A stretch of DNA of 64,000 nt, taken from contig NZ_JAYGJO010000024.1 of assembly GCF_035013185.1 (NCBI RefSeq), positions 19,527 to 83,526 on the forward strand, in the 5' to 3' direction. The first letter of the stretch is position 1, and every line of letters starts with the position of its first letter. Of the stretch, positions 45,479 to 54,537 are shown piece by piece. The stretch is from Acerihabitans sp035013185. GTDB lineage: Bacteria; Pseudomonadota; Gammaproteobacteria; Enterobacterales; Enterobacteriaceae. The position numbers and the translations under genes were made by a program. The notes below the pieces were generated by a model. The model had not been told where the DNA came from. It saw nothing but the letters and a program-made list of their open reading frames with translations, and ran no database searches.

Positions 45479-46948
45479 ATGAAACCGCACAAACCACTGA
45501 CCACCGCCGGCGGTATCCCGGTCGCAGACAATCAAAATTCGCGCTCTGCCGGACCGCGCGGTCCGCTGATGCTCGATGACTATCAGTTGATCGAAAAACT
45601 GGCGCATTTTAATCGCGAGAATATCCCCGAGCGCCGGGTGCATGCCAAAGGCTCAGCGGCATACGGCACCTTTACCGTGACTCAGGATATCCGACATCTC
45701 ACCCAGGCGGCGCTTTTTGCTGAGGTAGGCAAAAAAACGCCGATTTTTTTACGTTTCTCAACCGTGGGGGGTGAACGTGGCTCGGCCGATAGTGCGCGTG
45801 ATCCGCGCGGTTTCGCCCTGAAATTTTATACCGAGGAAGGCAATTGGGATATCGTCGGCAACAATACCCCGGTGTTTTTTATTCGCGACCCGTTGAAATT
45901 TCCGGACTTTATTCACACGCAAAAACGTCACCCGCAGACTAACCTTAAATCGCCGCAAATGATGTGGGATTTTTGGTCACTTTCGCCGGAGTCGTTGCAC
46001 CAGGTCACGATATTGTTCTCCGATCGCGGCATTCCGGATGGTTATCGTTTCATGCACGGTTTCGGCAGCCATACTTACAGCCTGATCAATGCTGCTGGCG
46101 AACGTACCTTTGTCAAATGGCACTTCAAGACCTTGCAGGGCATTAAAAACCTGCTGCCCGAGGAGGCCGATCGCCTGGCGGCAAGCGATCCAGACTATGC
46201 CCAGCGAGACCTGTTCACCGCTATCGAGCAGGGTAATTTCCCGCGCTGGCGCGTGTGCATTCAGATTATGAAAGAACAGGAAGCAACCGACCGCGCAGTG
46301 AATCCATTTGATGTCACCAAAGTGTGGTCGCAAAAAGAGTATCCGCTGCAGGAAGTGGGGATCTTTGAACTGAACCGCAACCCACGTAACTACTTTGCAG
46401 AAGTGGAACAAGCAGCGTTCGCCCCGAGTAATATAGTGCCGGGCATCGGCCTGTCGCCGGATAAAATGCTGCAAGGACGTGTTTTTGCTTACGCGGATGC
46501 CCAGAGATACCGCATCGGCACCAACTACCAGCAGTTACCGGTCAATGCACCCCAGTGCCCCTATCACCACTACCAGCGGGATGGCGCCATGCGTTTTGAC
46601 GGCAATAGCGGCGGTGAACCGAACTATGAACCGAACAGTATCGCCAACACGCCCAAACAAACCCCGTCTTACGCCGAACCCGCGCTTAACTTCAGCGGCG
46701 CGGCCGATCGTTATGATCATCGTCTGGATGAAGACGACTACAGCCAGGCCGGTGATTTGTTCCGCTTAATGAGCCCGCAGCAAAAAAGCCAACTGTTGAT
46801 GAATATTACCCGGTCCATGGATAGCGTGAGTCGCGACGTACAAATCCGCCAGGTGGGGCATTTTCTGAAAGCCGATGTGGATTATGGCCGGGGGGTAGCA
46901 GACGGATTAGGCATTGCACTGTCGGATGCCAGTGGTGAGTCGAGCTAG
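45479..46948 (+). CDS. Haem catalase, clade 3 small-subunit type
   Basis: Catalase breaks hydrogen peroxide into water and oxygen in the cytoplasm. There are 489 residues. The distal histidine is in RRVHAKGSAAYG (about H55), and the substrate asparagine region is DIVGNNTPVFFIRD. The proximal tyrosine is in FAYADAQRYRIGTNY (about Y338). The length is typical for clade 3 enzymes of the KatA type. The ATG at 45479 starts MKPHKPLTTAGGIPVADNQN. No regulator is adjacent. Confidence 0.95.
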   Translation: MKPHKPLTTAGGIPVADNQNSRSAGPRGPLMLDDYQLIEKLAHFNRENIPERRVHAKGSAAYGTFTVTQDIRHLTQAALFAEVGKKTPIFLRFSTVGGERGSADSARDPRGFALKFYTEEGNWDIVGNNTPVFFIRDPLKFPDFIHTQKRHPQTNLKSPQMMWDFWSLSPESLHQVTILFSDRGIPDGYRFMHGFGSHTYSLINAAGERTFVKWHFKTLQGIKNLLPEEADRLAASDPDYAQRDLFTAIEQGNFPRWRVCIQIMKEQEATDRAVNPFDVTKVWSQKEYPLQEVGIFELNRNPRNYFAEVEQAAFAPSNIVPGIGLSPDKMLQGRVFAYADAQRYRIGTNYQQLPVNAPQCPYHHYQRDGAMRFDGNSGGEPNYEPNSIANTPKQTPSYAEPALNFSGAADRYDHRLDEDDYSQAGDLFRLMSPQQKSQLLMNITRSMDSVSRDVQIRQVGHFLKADVDYGRGVADGLGIALSDASGESS

Positions 46949-47006
46949 TGACGCCTGCGGCGACATAAATGACCCATCATTAAAACAACATTGCGTTCAA
47001 TCGCGT

Positions 47007-47035
47007 TCCAGACTGTCGATATGATCGAGTCTGGA
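47007..47035. terminator. Hairpin between convergent catalase and psiE genes
   Basis: TCCAGAC pairs with GTCTGGA, and inside it TCGAT pairs with ATCGA around an ATG loop, with a small bulge. It lies between the stop codons of two convergent genes, so it can serve both, though no long U-run follows. Confidence 0.5.
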
Positions 47036-47045
47036 GCGTGATGTA

Positions 47046-47444
47046 TTACTCACGCTTGAGGCGATGACTGTTTGCCAGCCACAGAGTGATGACCAACAAC
47101 AGGATCGCGGCCGAATAGTAGAGGGTATCCTGTGGGTTTTTATGATCAACGATAATCAGACGAATAATCGCGGTAATGCCGATATAAATAAAGTAGCGCA
47201 ACGGGAAATGATAACCTGACTGGAAGTATTTCACGATCAGCGCGATAAATTCAAAGTAAAGAAAGTAGTTAACAATGCCTTCAATCAGCAAAAACGAGGA
47301 CTTTTGTTCATCGGTATTGAGCATCGCCCAGGCGAGATGCTGGGTTTCTTTACCTAAAAAGACAATCAGTATCAGGGCCAGGCAGATTAGGCCAATGTTT
47401 AATATCATCTGCAGCGTACTCGCCACACGCAGACTGGTAATCAT
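47046..47444 (-). CDS. psiE: Phosphate-starvation-inducible protein PsiE
   Basis: A 132-residue inner-membrane protein with four hydrophobic segments. The conserved core YFLYFEFIALIVKYFQSGYH and FPLRYFIYIGITAIIRLIIV, and the ending LLLVITLWLANSHRLKRE, match E. coli PsiE. The ATG at 47444 has GAGG 8 bp upstream; the longer open frame is not conserved. In E. coli expression depends on PhoB and cAMP-CRP. The upstream region here carries a 7-bp tandem repeat. The function is unknown. Confidence 0.92.
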   Translation of the reverse strand: MITSLRVASTLQMILNIGLICLALILIVFLGKETQHLAWAMLNTDEQKSSFLLIEGIVNYFLYFEFIALIVKYFQSGYHFPLRYFIYIGITAIIRLIIVDHKNPQDTLYYSAAILLLVITLWLANSHRLKRE

Positions 47445-47592
47445 AAGGGTGCCTCGGGGTTGACCATCCAAACGGATCATTTTGATACATAAGCATAACA
47501 TATTTTTATGTGATTCAGATCACATTTCATAACGGCATGTTGCCCCACAAGTGCGGCATGCCTAGAGCCGATATTCCTACAACCTACAACCT

Positions 47593-47683
47593 CGAATCCC
47601 GAATCCCGAATCCCGAATCTCGAATCTATAATCTATAATCTATAATCTATAATCTATAATCTATAATCCACAATTCACAATCC
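47593..47683. repeat. Heptanucleotide tandem repeat (13 units)
   Basis: About thirteen 7-bp units in strict register: three CGAATCC, two CGAATCT, five ATAATCT, one ATAATCC, then ACAATTC and ACAATCC. The gradual change from one unit type to the next suggests slippage expansion and point mutation. It is about 150 bp upstream of psiE, so unit number could alter promoter spacing. The rest of the 47445-47888 gap is AT-rich with no gene. Confidence 0.9.
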
Positions 47684-47888
47684 TGGATCGAGTCATTTTA
47701 ATGCTTAGCTATTTTTTATAAAATTAATTAATTTAACATAGAAATCATTCCACAGATAAACATTGGCATTTATATTATATTAAATATGTGTGCTATTTTT
47801 TATTTTATAATAATGGATCAATATGATAGAAAGGGTTTCACAGATGATGCATTATCGCTAAATAGCAGCTTTCAGGGACGGGGGAGTC

Positions 47889-48704
47889 ATGTGGATTTTT
47901 TTTGCCATTTCGCTGGTTTTACTGCCGATTAAACGTGATATTTCAGTATGGGTGCTCTTATTGACGTTGTGTTTAGCCTATATTAACCAGGTCATTGACC
48001 TCAGTGCAGTGGCATTTCTCGTTTTGTTATTATTGTTTGCACAAACAACCAGCAGAATCGCTCACGATAGCCTAGGACATCTGGTGAGAGAAGCAATATT
48101 ACTCTTGGCGGCAATCGCCCTATTCACCCATCATATCCCGGGTTTTCACAACGTAAAAGCGTTAGATGCCGTCATCGCCGGCACACATAGCGCGCCATTC
48201 ACCCTGTATTTCAATGTCGATAAAGCATTAATTCCCTTTTTGCTGTTTTCGGCCTTTCCCACCCTGTTTTATCGTCAGCGCACGGCAAAACATCCACTAT
48301 GGCAATGGATGCTGTTGATGCTCAGTCTGCCAGGACTACTCTTCCTGGCGGTGGGATTAAAGGGTTTGACAATCGAGCTCCATAATCCGCCGTGGTTGTG
48401 GACATTCATCTTGGCCAATCTTTTTTTTGTTTCCCTGGCGGAAGAAGCCTTATTCCGTGGTTATCTACAGCAGCGCTTAGCGATGTGGTTGGGGGACTAT
48501 ACTGCATTATTTATCACCGCAGTCACCTTTGGTCTGGTACATTGTTCCGGCGGCATGCTTATGGTGATCTTTGCCGGTCTGGCCGGAATACTCTACGGGC
48601 TGAGCTGGATGTGGAGCGGCAGACTGTGGGTGTCCACCCTATTCCATTTTTCCCTGAACATAATCCATTTATTATTTTTTACCTATCCATTTTATCAGCG
48701 TTAA
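47889..48704 (+). CDS. CPBP family intramembrane glutamic endopeptidase
   Basis: A 271-residue membrane protein with about eight hydrophobic segments. The ABI/CPBP (Rce1-like) motifs are visible: EExxxR as AEEALFRGYL (about 195), FxxxH as TFGLVHCSGG, and HxxxN as LFHFSLNIIH. Members act as intramembrane proteases or in self-immunity to peptides. The ATG is preceded by GGGGGAG. It converges on a subtilisin-like protease gene. Confidence 0.88.
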   Translation: MWIFFAISLVLLPIKRDISVWVLLLTLCLAYINQVIDLSAVAFLVLLLLFAQTTSRIAHDSLGHLVREAILLLAAIALFTHHIPGFHNVKALDAVIAGTHSAPFTLYFNVDKALIPFLLFSAFPTLFYRQRTAKHPLWQWMLLMLSLPGLLFLAVGLKGLTIELHNPPWLWTFILANLFFVSLAEEALFRGYLQQRLAMWLGDYTALFITAVTFGLVHCSGGMLMVIFAGLAGILYGLSWMWSGRLWVSTLFHFSLNIIHLLFFTYPFYQR

Positions 48705-48716
48705 TAGCCTTCTTTC

Positions 48717-48757
48717 GGGGCCAACCGCGCAAGATACAACTTCTCCGCGGTGGCCCC
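48717..48757. terminator. Long hairpin between the two convergent protease genes
   Basis: GGGGCCAACCGCG (48717-48729) pairs with CGCGGTGGCCCC (48746-48757) with one bulged base. It follows the CPBP stop codon within 15 bp and precedes the opposite stop, so it probably ends transcripts from both sides although a U-run is missing. Confidence 0.55.
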
Positions 48758-48815
48758 TATGATACCTTAACCGACGTATGGCTATCTTTTCCCTGTCCTC
48801 GCATCCACCCTAGCA

Positions 48816-50408
48816 CTACAGCATTGCGTCATCGCTTAGTGGCGGCACCTCGCTGGCGTTAGCGGCAGACAGTTGCCTCCAAGGAAATCCTCCGTTGGGT
48901 TCACGAGTACCCGGTTCAACATTTTGTGTCCACCAGCTTGCCTGCCAATTATTATTATTCCAAGAGACTCTATTGCCAGCAACGTAGACGACTCCTCTTC
49001 GCCATAATGGGTAAGTGGGGGTGACATTCAGCGCAGCAATGGCCCGCCGAATATTCGGTAGCGGACCAATATGACCGCCTGTGCCCTGAGGCGTACCCGT
49101 GGAAATTAACAAGTCACGCATTGCCCTGGGTGCGAGTACCCGTTGAAATCTCGCTTTATACCATGACTGTATGGCGATCGCCGCCGCCGCAACAATCGGC
49201 CCCGCCGCCGAGGTTCCGCTGAATGTATGGGTATAGTTTCTATTCGGACCCGCATTAAAGAGTGCCCCATAACCGGCGGAAGTGACACTCCAATCACCCC
49301 ATCCCTGCACGTGGATTGGACTGCCAAAGGTGGAAAAAGATGCCCGATGACGCCCAATCCTTGTCCCCGCGCCCAAACGAATAATACCGTTATCCCCACG
49401 ATTTCTAAAGGCATTATAATAAGGATGATCAAGGTCCCCAGCACCGTTACCCGCCGTCGCGATAACGATGACACCGGCATTGGTAGCAGTTCTGGTGATA
49501 TCCCATACCCCCCGATCAAAATCAGGGGTAATCAGCTCAGGTTCCGTGACACCATTTGGGCGGGTTACTAACCGCCCACCGGTTTGCATTTCATACAAAA
49601 AAACATCCCCAGCCCGTAGACGGAGTAGGCCTTCTGCAATGCCATTAACCCGTCCTCGGGTCAGTTCAGATACGCCATAAAATGCATCCAACCCATAATT
49701 TGCGCCCAGCAAACCGAAACCATTGTTTCTGGCCATAATCACACTGGCTACCGCCGCACCGTGATCATTAAATCTGGTATTGGTGGTTGGTAGCACCGGG
49801 ATAAAGTTAGGACCGACCAAGTCTTCATGATTGAAATTAAAGCTCCATTCTATATCTGCACAGCGAATGCCTTGCCCTAAAACATTTAACCGCCAAGCAT
49901 AGTCCGCCTCAATTCCAATTTGGCCTTGAGGGCCCTGTCCACGTAGATAATCTTGCCTATTAATAAAATCTGGGGTATTTGAAAACTCACTGATATCAGG
50001 CGGTTCATTTTCTGTAAAATTATTATCACCACCCGTATCCGCAATTAAGTCAACATGACTTTCAACTGAGGGCGGGGCGATGGGCATAATATTTTCAACA
50101 TAGGCATATTCGACATAAGGCAACGCTTGAAATGATTCAGCCAACAGTTCAAGATCGCCTTCCGACATACCTTCGGTATTTTCTACATAAACCAATCCCT
50201 TGTATTGTGAAAAATCTATCCCATTTTGCGTATTAATACATTCGCCAGTGTCAGACAAAAAATGAATAACATGCCGATAGCTAAAATTAAATATATAATT
50301 TGCTGTTTTGATCACTTCTTCTTTATTGGAAAAGTTAATTTTACCTTCTTTAACGGAAACGACAGATTCCGGTTTAAATTTCACCATTAATCGAAATTGA
50401 TTACTCAT
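48816..50408 (-). CDS. S8 (subtilisin-like) serine protease with C-terminal chitin-binding module
   Basis: There are 530 residues. The catalytic triad is complete: aspartate in IRCADIEWSF (about 185), histidine in NDHGAAVASV (about 216) and serine in FSGTSAAGPIVAA (about 400). The N-terminal 110 residues look like a propeptide. The C-terminal 50 residues (YPLWRRGVVYVAGNRVSWNN ... WQASWWTQNVEPG) form a CBM5/12-type carbohydrate-binding module, usually specific for chitin. No classical signal peptide is seen at MSNQFRLMVKFKPE, so export would need another route. The ATG at 50408 has GGAGAG 5 bp upstream. The protein could attack insect or fungal chitin-associated material; this is inference. 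Confidence 0.85.
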   Translation of the reverse strand: MSNQFRLMVKFKPESVVSVKEGKINFSNKEEVIKTANYIFNFSYRHVIHFLSDTGECINTQNGIDFSQYKGLVYVENTEGMSEGDLELLAESFQALPYVEYAYVENIMPIAPPSVESHVDLIADTGGDNNFTENEPPDISEFSNTPDFINRQDYLRGQGPQGQIGIEADYAWRLNVLGQGIRCADIEWSFNFNHEDLVGPNFIPVLPTTNTRFNDHGAAVASVIMARNNGFGLLGANYGLDAFYGVSELTRGRVNGIAEGLLRLRAGDVFLYEMQTGGRLVTRPNGVTEPELITPDFDRGVWDITRTATNAGVIVIATAGNGAGDLDHPYYNAFRNRGDNGIIRLGAGTRIGRHRASFSTFGSPIHVQGWGDWSVTSAGYGALFNAGPNRNYTHTFSGTSAAGPIVAAAAIAIQSWYKARFQRVLAPRAMRDLLISTGTPQGTGGHIGPLPNIRRAIAALNVTPTYPLWRRGVVYVAGNRVSWNNNNWQASWWTQNVEPGTREPNGGFPWRQLSAANASEVPPLSDDAML

Positions 50409-50981
50409 AGTCACTCTCCTCTCACGGTTTTAACACACCTCGTTATACCCTTTATGTTTCAAATTGCTGCTGCATGGGTTGCGCTCGGTCGTCTGAATCA
50501 CTTGACTGCATAATTTCCTAATTATGTACATAAATTTGTATTCATAGCCTTAGGCTGGAGTCTGGATAGATGAATTATTATAAAAATAAAGAGGCTATTG
50601 CATAATGACCAAGATCGCAAAATCCACATTCGACAATATACTGAATATGATCTAACCAGTGAAATTTAAATAATGAAATTCAGTATTGATATTTATTGAC
50701 TTAGTTTTCATATCGTTGAGATATTTATTATAGGGTACTCGTGTGCTAAAAAAAGAAATATAGGACGATATGGCATATTACAAAAACAATGCACTCATTG
50801 GTGAATATCGATGCCAGCCGATTTTTGCCGCAAGAAACGGTCCATGCACGTACCTTGCGCAAGGGCCGTGCCGGACAAAACCGCTGTTTCTGCTGGCTGA
50901 CTACGGCACCAGTGTAGAATCACCTGCCGCGTGGCCTGGATAGCTCGATAGAACGTGGAATGCGTGACATGGGTAAGGAGG
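50409..50981. other. Intergenic region with no supported gene
   Basis: The left part (50409-50760) is AT-rich upstream DNA of the S8 protease gene. A 57-codon open frame at 50770-50943 on the plus strand has AGGA before its ATG but no recognisable sequence. I see no repeat or RNA gene. Confidence 0.4.
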
Positions 50982-51545
50982 CTATGCGCTTTTCTCAAAG
51001 AACAATGTCACCCGCGCAACTTCAACCCCGAATTTCGTTAGCGACGTGACGTTAAACAGGTGTATTTCGTCTTGCTGGTATATCCAGTCGTCAAAGGTCA
51101 GGCGATAGGTGCTGCCGCCGGACTTCACGTCCATCACATAGTTCCAGTTAAACGCATTGCCAGCGGATTTACCGACTGCGGTGCCGATAATGTCGCCTGC
51201 CGTGCCGCTATAACTGCCATCGGCCAGTTTACGGATGTGCCAGACACGCGTTTGTTTCTCGCCATCGTCATACACAAAATCCTCATGCAGCGTCAGCATA
51301 TCAGCCACCACCTCGCCGTGGATTTTCACCGCAAAACGCCGCGTTTGTTTGTGGCTGTAGTCTTGCACCATACCGTAGGCGACACTCTCCCCGTTGAAAT
51401 AACTGAAGATATCCAGCTTTGGCTGGGTCTGTGCGTAATCCTTGATATCAGCACTACAGCCGGTGAGCAATAACATGCAGGCTGCGATAAAAAACAGCCA
51501 TCCTTTGCGTGCAACCTGAGGTAGCACGTGGTTCAGAACAGTCAT
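50982..51545 (-). CDS. DUF3833 family lipoprotein
   Basis: There are 187 residues with a lipoprotein signal ending in LLLTGC. The mature part begins SADIKDYAQTQPKLDIFSYF and contains GTAVGKSAGNAFNWNYVMDV, the DUF3833 pattern. It is the last gene of the nine-gene operon, 23 bp after the chalcone-isomerase-like gene. In other bacteria DUF3833 accompanies the same CFA-like/DUF1365/FAD-protein set, so a role in transport or handling of the modified lipid is inferred. The biochemical function is unknown. Confidence 0.88.
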   Translation of the reverse strand: MTVLNHVLPQVARKGWLFFIAACMLLLTGCSADIKDYAQTQPKLDIFSYFNGESVAYGMVQDYSHKQTRRFAVKIHGEVVADMLTLHEDFVYDDGEKQTRVWHIRKLADGSYSGTAGDIIGTAVGKSAGNAFNWNYVMDVKSGGSTYRLTFDDWIYQQDEIHLFNVTSLTKFGVEVARVTLFFEKSA

Positions 51546-51568
51546 AAAACCTCCCGTCGGATAAAGCG

Positions 51569-52093
51569 TTAGTCTGGCGCAGATGCACCTATCAGTTTGC
51601 TACGTAAATCAGGGTATTGGGTGGCCGGAGATAACCAGATTGCCAGAAATGCATCGCGAAATTGCGGGCTGAGCGGTTGGCCAATTGGACGGGTGATCAC
51701 GCTGTTGGGTAAGCGGTCATAAAACTGCCCGCCGTGCTCATCGGCAAGAAACATGATTTCGCTCCCGTGTCTGACGTCGGGCCAGGTCTTTTTTAGCGTC
51801 TCCAGCCAGCCGTTTTTCTGTGCATCAGCCATCAGCCCCAGCGCCTGCCACTGTTCTTCAGTGGCGTTGACCAGCGCCTGACGGTCAATGCTACGCAGGT
51901 AGTGGATCACCAGCACTTGCGGCCATGTCTGCGCGTGATAGTTGCCGTCAGGGGTTAATAGTGTTGAATGATAAACCGCGAATGGCCCCCAGCTTAGCGT
52001 GGCGCGGCCAACCTGTTGCCACTGACTCCATGGGGTCGCACATGCCGAAAAGGACACTAACAGCGCCAGCACGGCGATAAAAATGCGTTTCAT
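51569..52093 (-). CDS. Chalcone isomerase-like periplasmic protein
   Basis: There are 174 residues with a signal peptide (MKRIFIAVLALLVSFSACA). The mature part (GRATLSWGPFAVYHSTLLTP, VLVIHYLRSIDRQALV, DAFLAIWLSPATQYPDLR) follows the chalcone-isomerase-like fold found in bacterial lipid-modification clusters. The start overlaps the stop of the DUF2878 gene by 4 bp. Bacterial members bind fatty acids rather than flavonoids, which fits the context. Confidence 0.85.
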   Translation of the reverse strand: MKRIFIAVLALLVSFSACATPWSQWQQVGRATLSWGPFAVYHSTLLTPDGNYHAQTWPQVLVIHYLRSIDRQALVNATEEQWQALGLMADAQKNGWLETLKKTWPDVRHGSEIMFLADEHGGQFYDRLPNSVITRPIGQPLSPQFRDAFLAIWLSPATQYPDLRSKLIGASAPD

Positions 52094-52593
52094 CGGATGC
52101 TCCGTCGCCGGGTTTTATCAAACAATACCGGCAAACTGATGAGTGGCAAAAACAGGGCCCAACCCGCGGCCAGCAACAGCCAGACGTAAGATGGCGAGGC
52201 GAGCAGGTGCATGGCACCGAACCTCATACCCACGTAGTAGGCCACTGGGCCGCTTACCGCGCCCAGTGGTATCAGCCAATACCCGCTTACCTGCACATGA
52301 CCCAGCAACCACAGCCACCATGCGCTGAAACCTAACCACAACGCCATCATCCACGGCGGTACGCTGGTTGAATGCGTAAATTCAAACAGGCCGAGAACAC
52401 ACCACAGTGAATCCATCATAATTCCCAGCATGCAGGCCACCACCACCCATAATCGGCGTCGGGATGGTGTCAATGCCAGCATCAGTAAACTACTGACCAG
52501 CAACGGTAGGATTAGCCGTTCACGCCCCCAAACCGCCAGCGTCCACCAGAGGTCAAAACCCAGGCTCAGCAGCCAGAAGCGCAAGGGTTTCAT
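52090..52593 (-). CDS. DUF2878 family inner-membrane protein
   Basis: A 167-residue protein with five or six hydrophobic segments rich in tryptophan (FWLLSLGFDLWWTLAVWGRE; ALWLGFSAWWLWLLGHVQVS). This is the DUF2878 pattern. It is coupled on both sides by 4-bp ATGA overlaps, to the methyltransferase gene before it and the chalcone-isomerase-like gene after it. The function is unknown; membrane placement near lipid-modifying enzymes is the only clue. Confidence 0.85.
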   Translation of the reverse strand: MKPLRFWLLSLGFDLWWTLAVWGRERLILPLLVSSLLMLALTPSRRRLWVVVACMLGIMMDSLWCVLGLFEFTHSTSVPPWMMALWLGFSAWWLWLLGHVQVSGYWLIPLGAVSGPVAYYVGMRFGAMHLLASPSYVWLLLAAGWALFLPLISLPVLFDKTRRRSIR

Positions 52594-53822
52594 CCGCGAC
52601 GCTCGGCGATCAGCTGCACGGTACTAATGGTACGGGCGCGGAACCCCGCTTCGCAGTAGCACAGATAAAACAACCACAGACGCCGAAAACGCTCATCCTG
52701 CGCGCCGTCGAGCTGCGTATTCCAATAACGCTGCAGCCGCTCGCGCCATTCTTGTAGCGTGCGGGCGTAGTCAAAACCGATATCAAACACATCCCGCACG
52801 ACCAGTCCGGTGTAACGGGTCATGGCGTCATTCATGGTTGTAATGGAGGGGAGAAAACCGCCGGGGAAGATGTAGCGCTGAATAAAATCGACGTTGCGGC
52901 TGTAAGACGCATAGCGCTGATCGGAAATGGTGATCGCCTGTATCGCCATCCGTCCTTGCGGTTTAAGCAGAGCATTGCAGTGCTTAAAAAAGGTAGGCAG
53001 ATAACGTCGGCCCACCGCTTCGATCATTTCTATCGCCACCAGTTTGTCGAACTGCCCACGCAGCGAGCGATAATCTTCACACAGCAGGGTGACGCGATCG
53101 CTCAGCCCGGCTTTTTTGATGCGCTGGCATGCGTAATCATACTGTTCACGGGAAAGGGTGGTGGTGGTCACCCGACAGCCGTATTCCCGTGCGGCGAATT
53201 CCGCCATCGCCCCCCAGCCGGTACCAATTTCCAACAGATGATCGCCCGCATGAAGGTGCAGTTGTTCACACAAACGGCGCATTTTGGCTTCCTGCGCTTG
53301 TTCCAGCGTCATTTGCGGTTGTTGATACCACGCGGCGGAATACAGCATTTTCTCATCGAGAAACCCTGCATAAAATTCATTGCCAATATCATAATGCGCC
53401 GAGATATTTTTTCGCGCTTGCGACGGGCTGTTGCGACGAAAATGGTGTATCAGGCGGTTAACCGGCGCGCTGATCCAGCTCAGTCGGGCTTCAAGCTTGT
53501 CGACCAGTTGCCGATTTTCTGCCAGTAGTTGCAAAACCGTGGTCAGATTCGGCGTGGTCCAGTCGCCATCAATAAAACTTTCACCCGCCGCAATACTGCC
53601 GCCGAATAACACCCGGCGATACGTCCGCAGATTACGCACGTCAATTTCGCCCTGCAGAGGTGCGGTTGGGTCACCAAAAAACACGGCATTCTGTCCGGGT
53701 TCACGCAAGGTCAAACCGGCACGGCTAAGTTGTTGCAAAACACCGACAATCAGTGCACGTGCAAGCTTACTGCGCCAGTTGTTGGTCCCCTCGCGGGCAT
53801 GTAGCTCTTCGAGTTGGCTCAT
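52590..53822 (-). CDS. Cyclopropane-fatty-acyl-phospholipid synthase family methyltransferase
   Basis: There are 410 residues. The SAM-binding motif is HLLEIGTGWGAMAEFAAREYG, and the CFA-type lipid domain starts at NISAHYDIGNEFYAGFLDEKM. The IEMIEAVGRRYLPTFF and QRYIFPGGFLPSI motifs are also conserved. It methylates double bonds of membrane phospholipid acyl chains. It is a second-type CFA enzyme, since its partners (DUF1365, FAD protein, SDR) are those of light/singlet-oxygen-induced lipid clusters rather than a solitary cfa gene. Confidence 0.92.
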   Translation of the reverse strand: MSQLEELHAREGTNNWRSKLARALIVGVLQQLSRAGLTLREPGQNAVFFGDPTAPLQGEIDVRNLRTYRRVLFGGSIAAGESFIDGDWTTPNLTTVLQLLAENRQLVDKLEARLSWISAPVNRLIHHFRRNSPSQARKNISAHYDIGNEFYAGFLDEKMLYSAAWYQQPQMTLEQAQEAKMRRLCEQLHLHAGDHLLEIGTGWGAMAEFAAREYGCRVTTTTLSREQYDYACQRIKKAGLSDRVTLLCEDYRSLRGQFDKLVAIEMIEAVGRRYLPTFFKHCNALLKPQGRMAIQAITISDQRYASYSRNVDFIQRYIFPGGFLPSITTMNDAMTRYTGLVVRDVFDIGFDYARTLQEWRERLQRYWNTQLDGAQDERFRRLWLFYLCYCEAGFRARTISTVQLIAERRG

Positions 53823-53824
53823 AA

Positions 53825-54496
53825 TCAGTCCTTATCAACGGGAGGATGCGCATAAATGGGGGCTCGCTTAAGCCACAGCCTCAGCGCCTGCCAGTATATA
53901 GTCAGCGCGGTTTTGGCCGTCATGATGGGTAAGCGCCATAACTGCCGCCGCAGCGCCTCACGGGTGAGCGGGCGAGCCGTAAGCGACAAGGTGGCATCAA
54001 ATTCCCGCTGTTTACGGTGATTTTCGATCGCGATATGTAACTGTTTTCCCGGAGCGGTCAGACGCCAGAGATAAACCATATCCATTGGATTAAAAGGCGA
54101 CACATGGAAGACTTTTGCTACCGGCTGCGAGCCGTCAGGAAGTACCGCGTAGGTGTGGCGTTCATTCCAGGGCGTGTTGCGAACCTCGGCCAGCATCCAG
54201 CGCAACATCCCGTGCTGATCGTAAAGGTAGTAAAAATTGACAGGATTAAAATGGCAGCCGAAATAACACAATTGACACAGTAGCATCACCCGGCCATCGG
54301 GACGTTCGCCGGTCAGTTCAGCAATTCTATCTTGTGCTTTGGTTTTGATATCGCCACCACCGAGATAATCTTTGCGGCGAAAGCTGGCCGCCGAAAAACG
54401 CTCCAGTTTAATGCCCACCGCCGGCAACAGCTCCAGCTCATCAAGATCGATTAACGGCATGAAAATGTCGTAATCGAAATGATGCTCAACCGGCAT
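53825..54496 (-). CDS. DUF1365 domain-containing protein, canonical start codon altered
   Basis: The 223-residue frame from the ATG at 54496 (MPVEHHFDYDIFMPLIDLDE) carries the DUF1365 core LLCQLCYFGCHFNPVNFYYL and VSPFNPMDMVYLWRL. The conserved family N-terminus lies further upstream: codons 54541-54497 read (I)NSTLYVGTVRHRRF in the same frame, directly after GGAGG. The codon at 54539-54541, where relatives begin with methionine, is ATA instead of ATG, and it overlaps the TAA stop of the FAD gene. Translation must therefore use ATA or the internal ATG, which removes 15 conserved residues. The function is unknown; it always travels with the CFA-like and FAD genes. Confidence 0.85.
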   Translation of the reverse strand: MPVEHHFDYDIFMPLIDLDELELLPAVGIKLERFSAASFRRKDYLGGGDIKTKAQDRIAELTGERPDGRVMLLCQLCYFGCHFNPVNFYYLYDQHGMLRWMLAEVRNTPWNERHTYAVLPDGSQPVAKVFHVSPFNPMDMVYLWRLTAPGKQLHIAIENHRKQREFDATLSLTARPLTREALRRQLWRLPIMTAKTALTIYWQALRLWLKRAPIYAHPPVDKD

Positions 54497-54537
54497 AAAC
54501 CTGCGGTGCCTTACGGTGCCGACGTACAGCGTGCTGT

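Noticed and set aside
47593..47683. CRISPR array
   Set aside because: Units are 7 bp with no spacers; it is a simple tandem repeat.
50770..50943. 57-codon plus-strand frame with AGGA before its ATG
   Set aside because: No recognisable sequence, isolated in an AT-rich gap and overlapping an equally plausible minus-strand frame; not enough for a gene call.
50795..50998. 67-codon minus-strand frame downstream of the DUF3833 gene
   Set aside because: Composition looks random (Cys/His/Gln mixture), no family, no clear ribosome-binding site.
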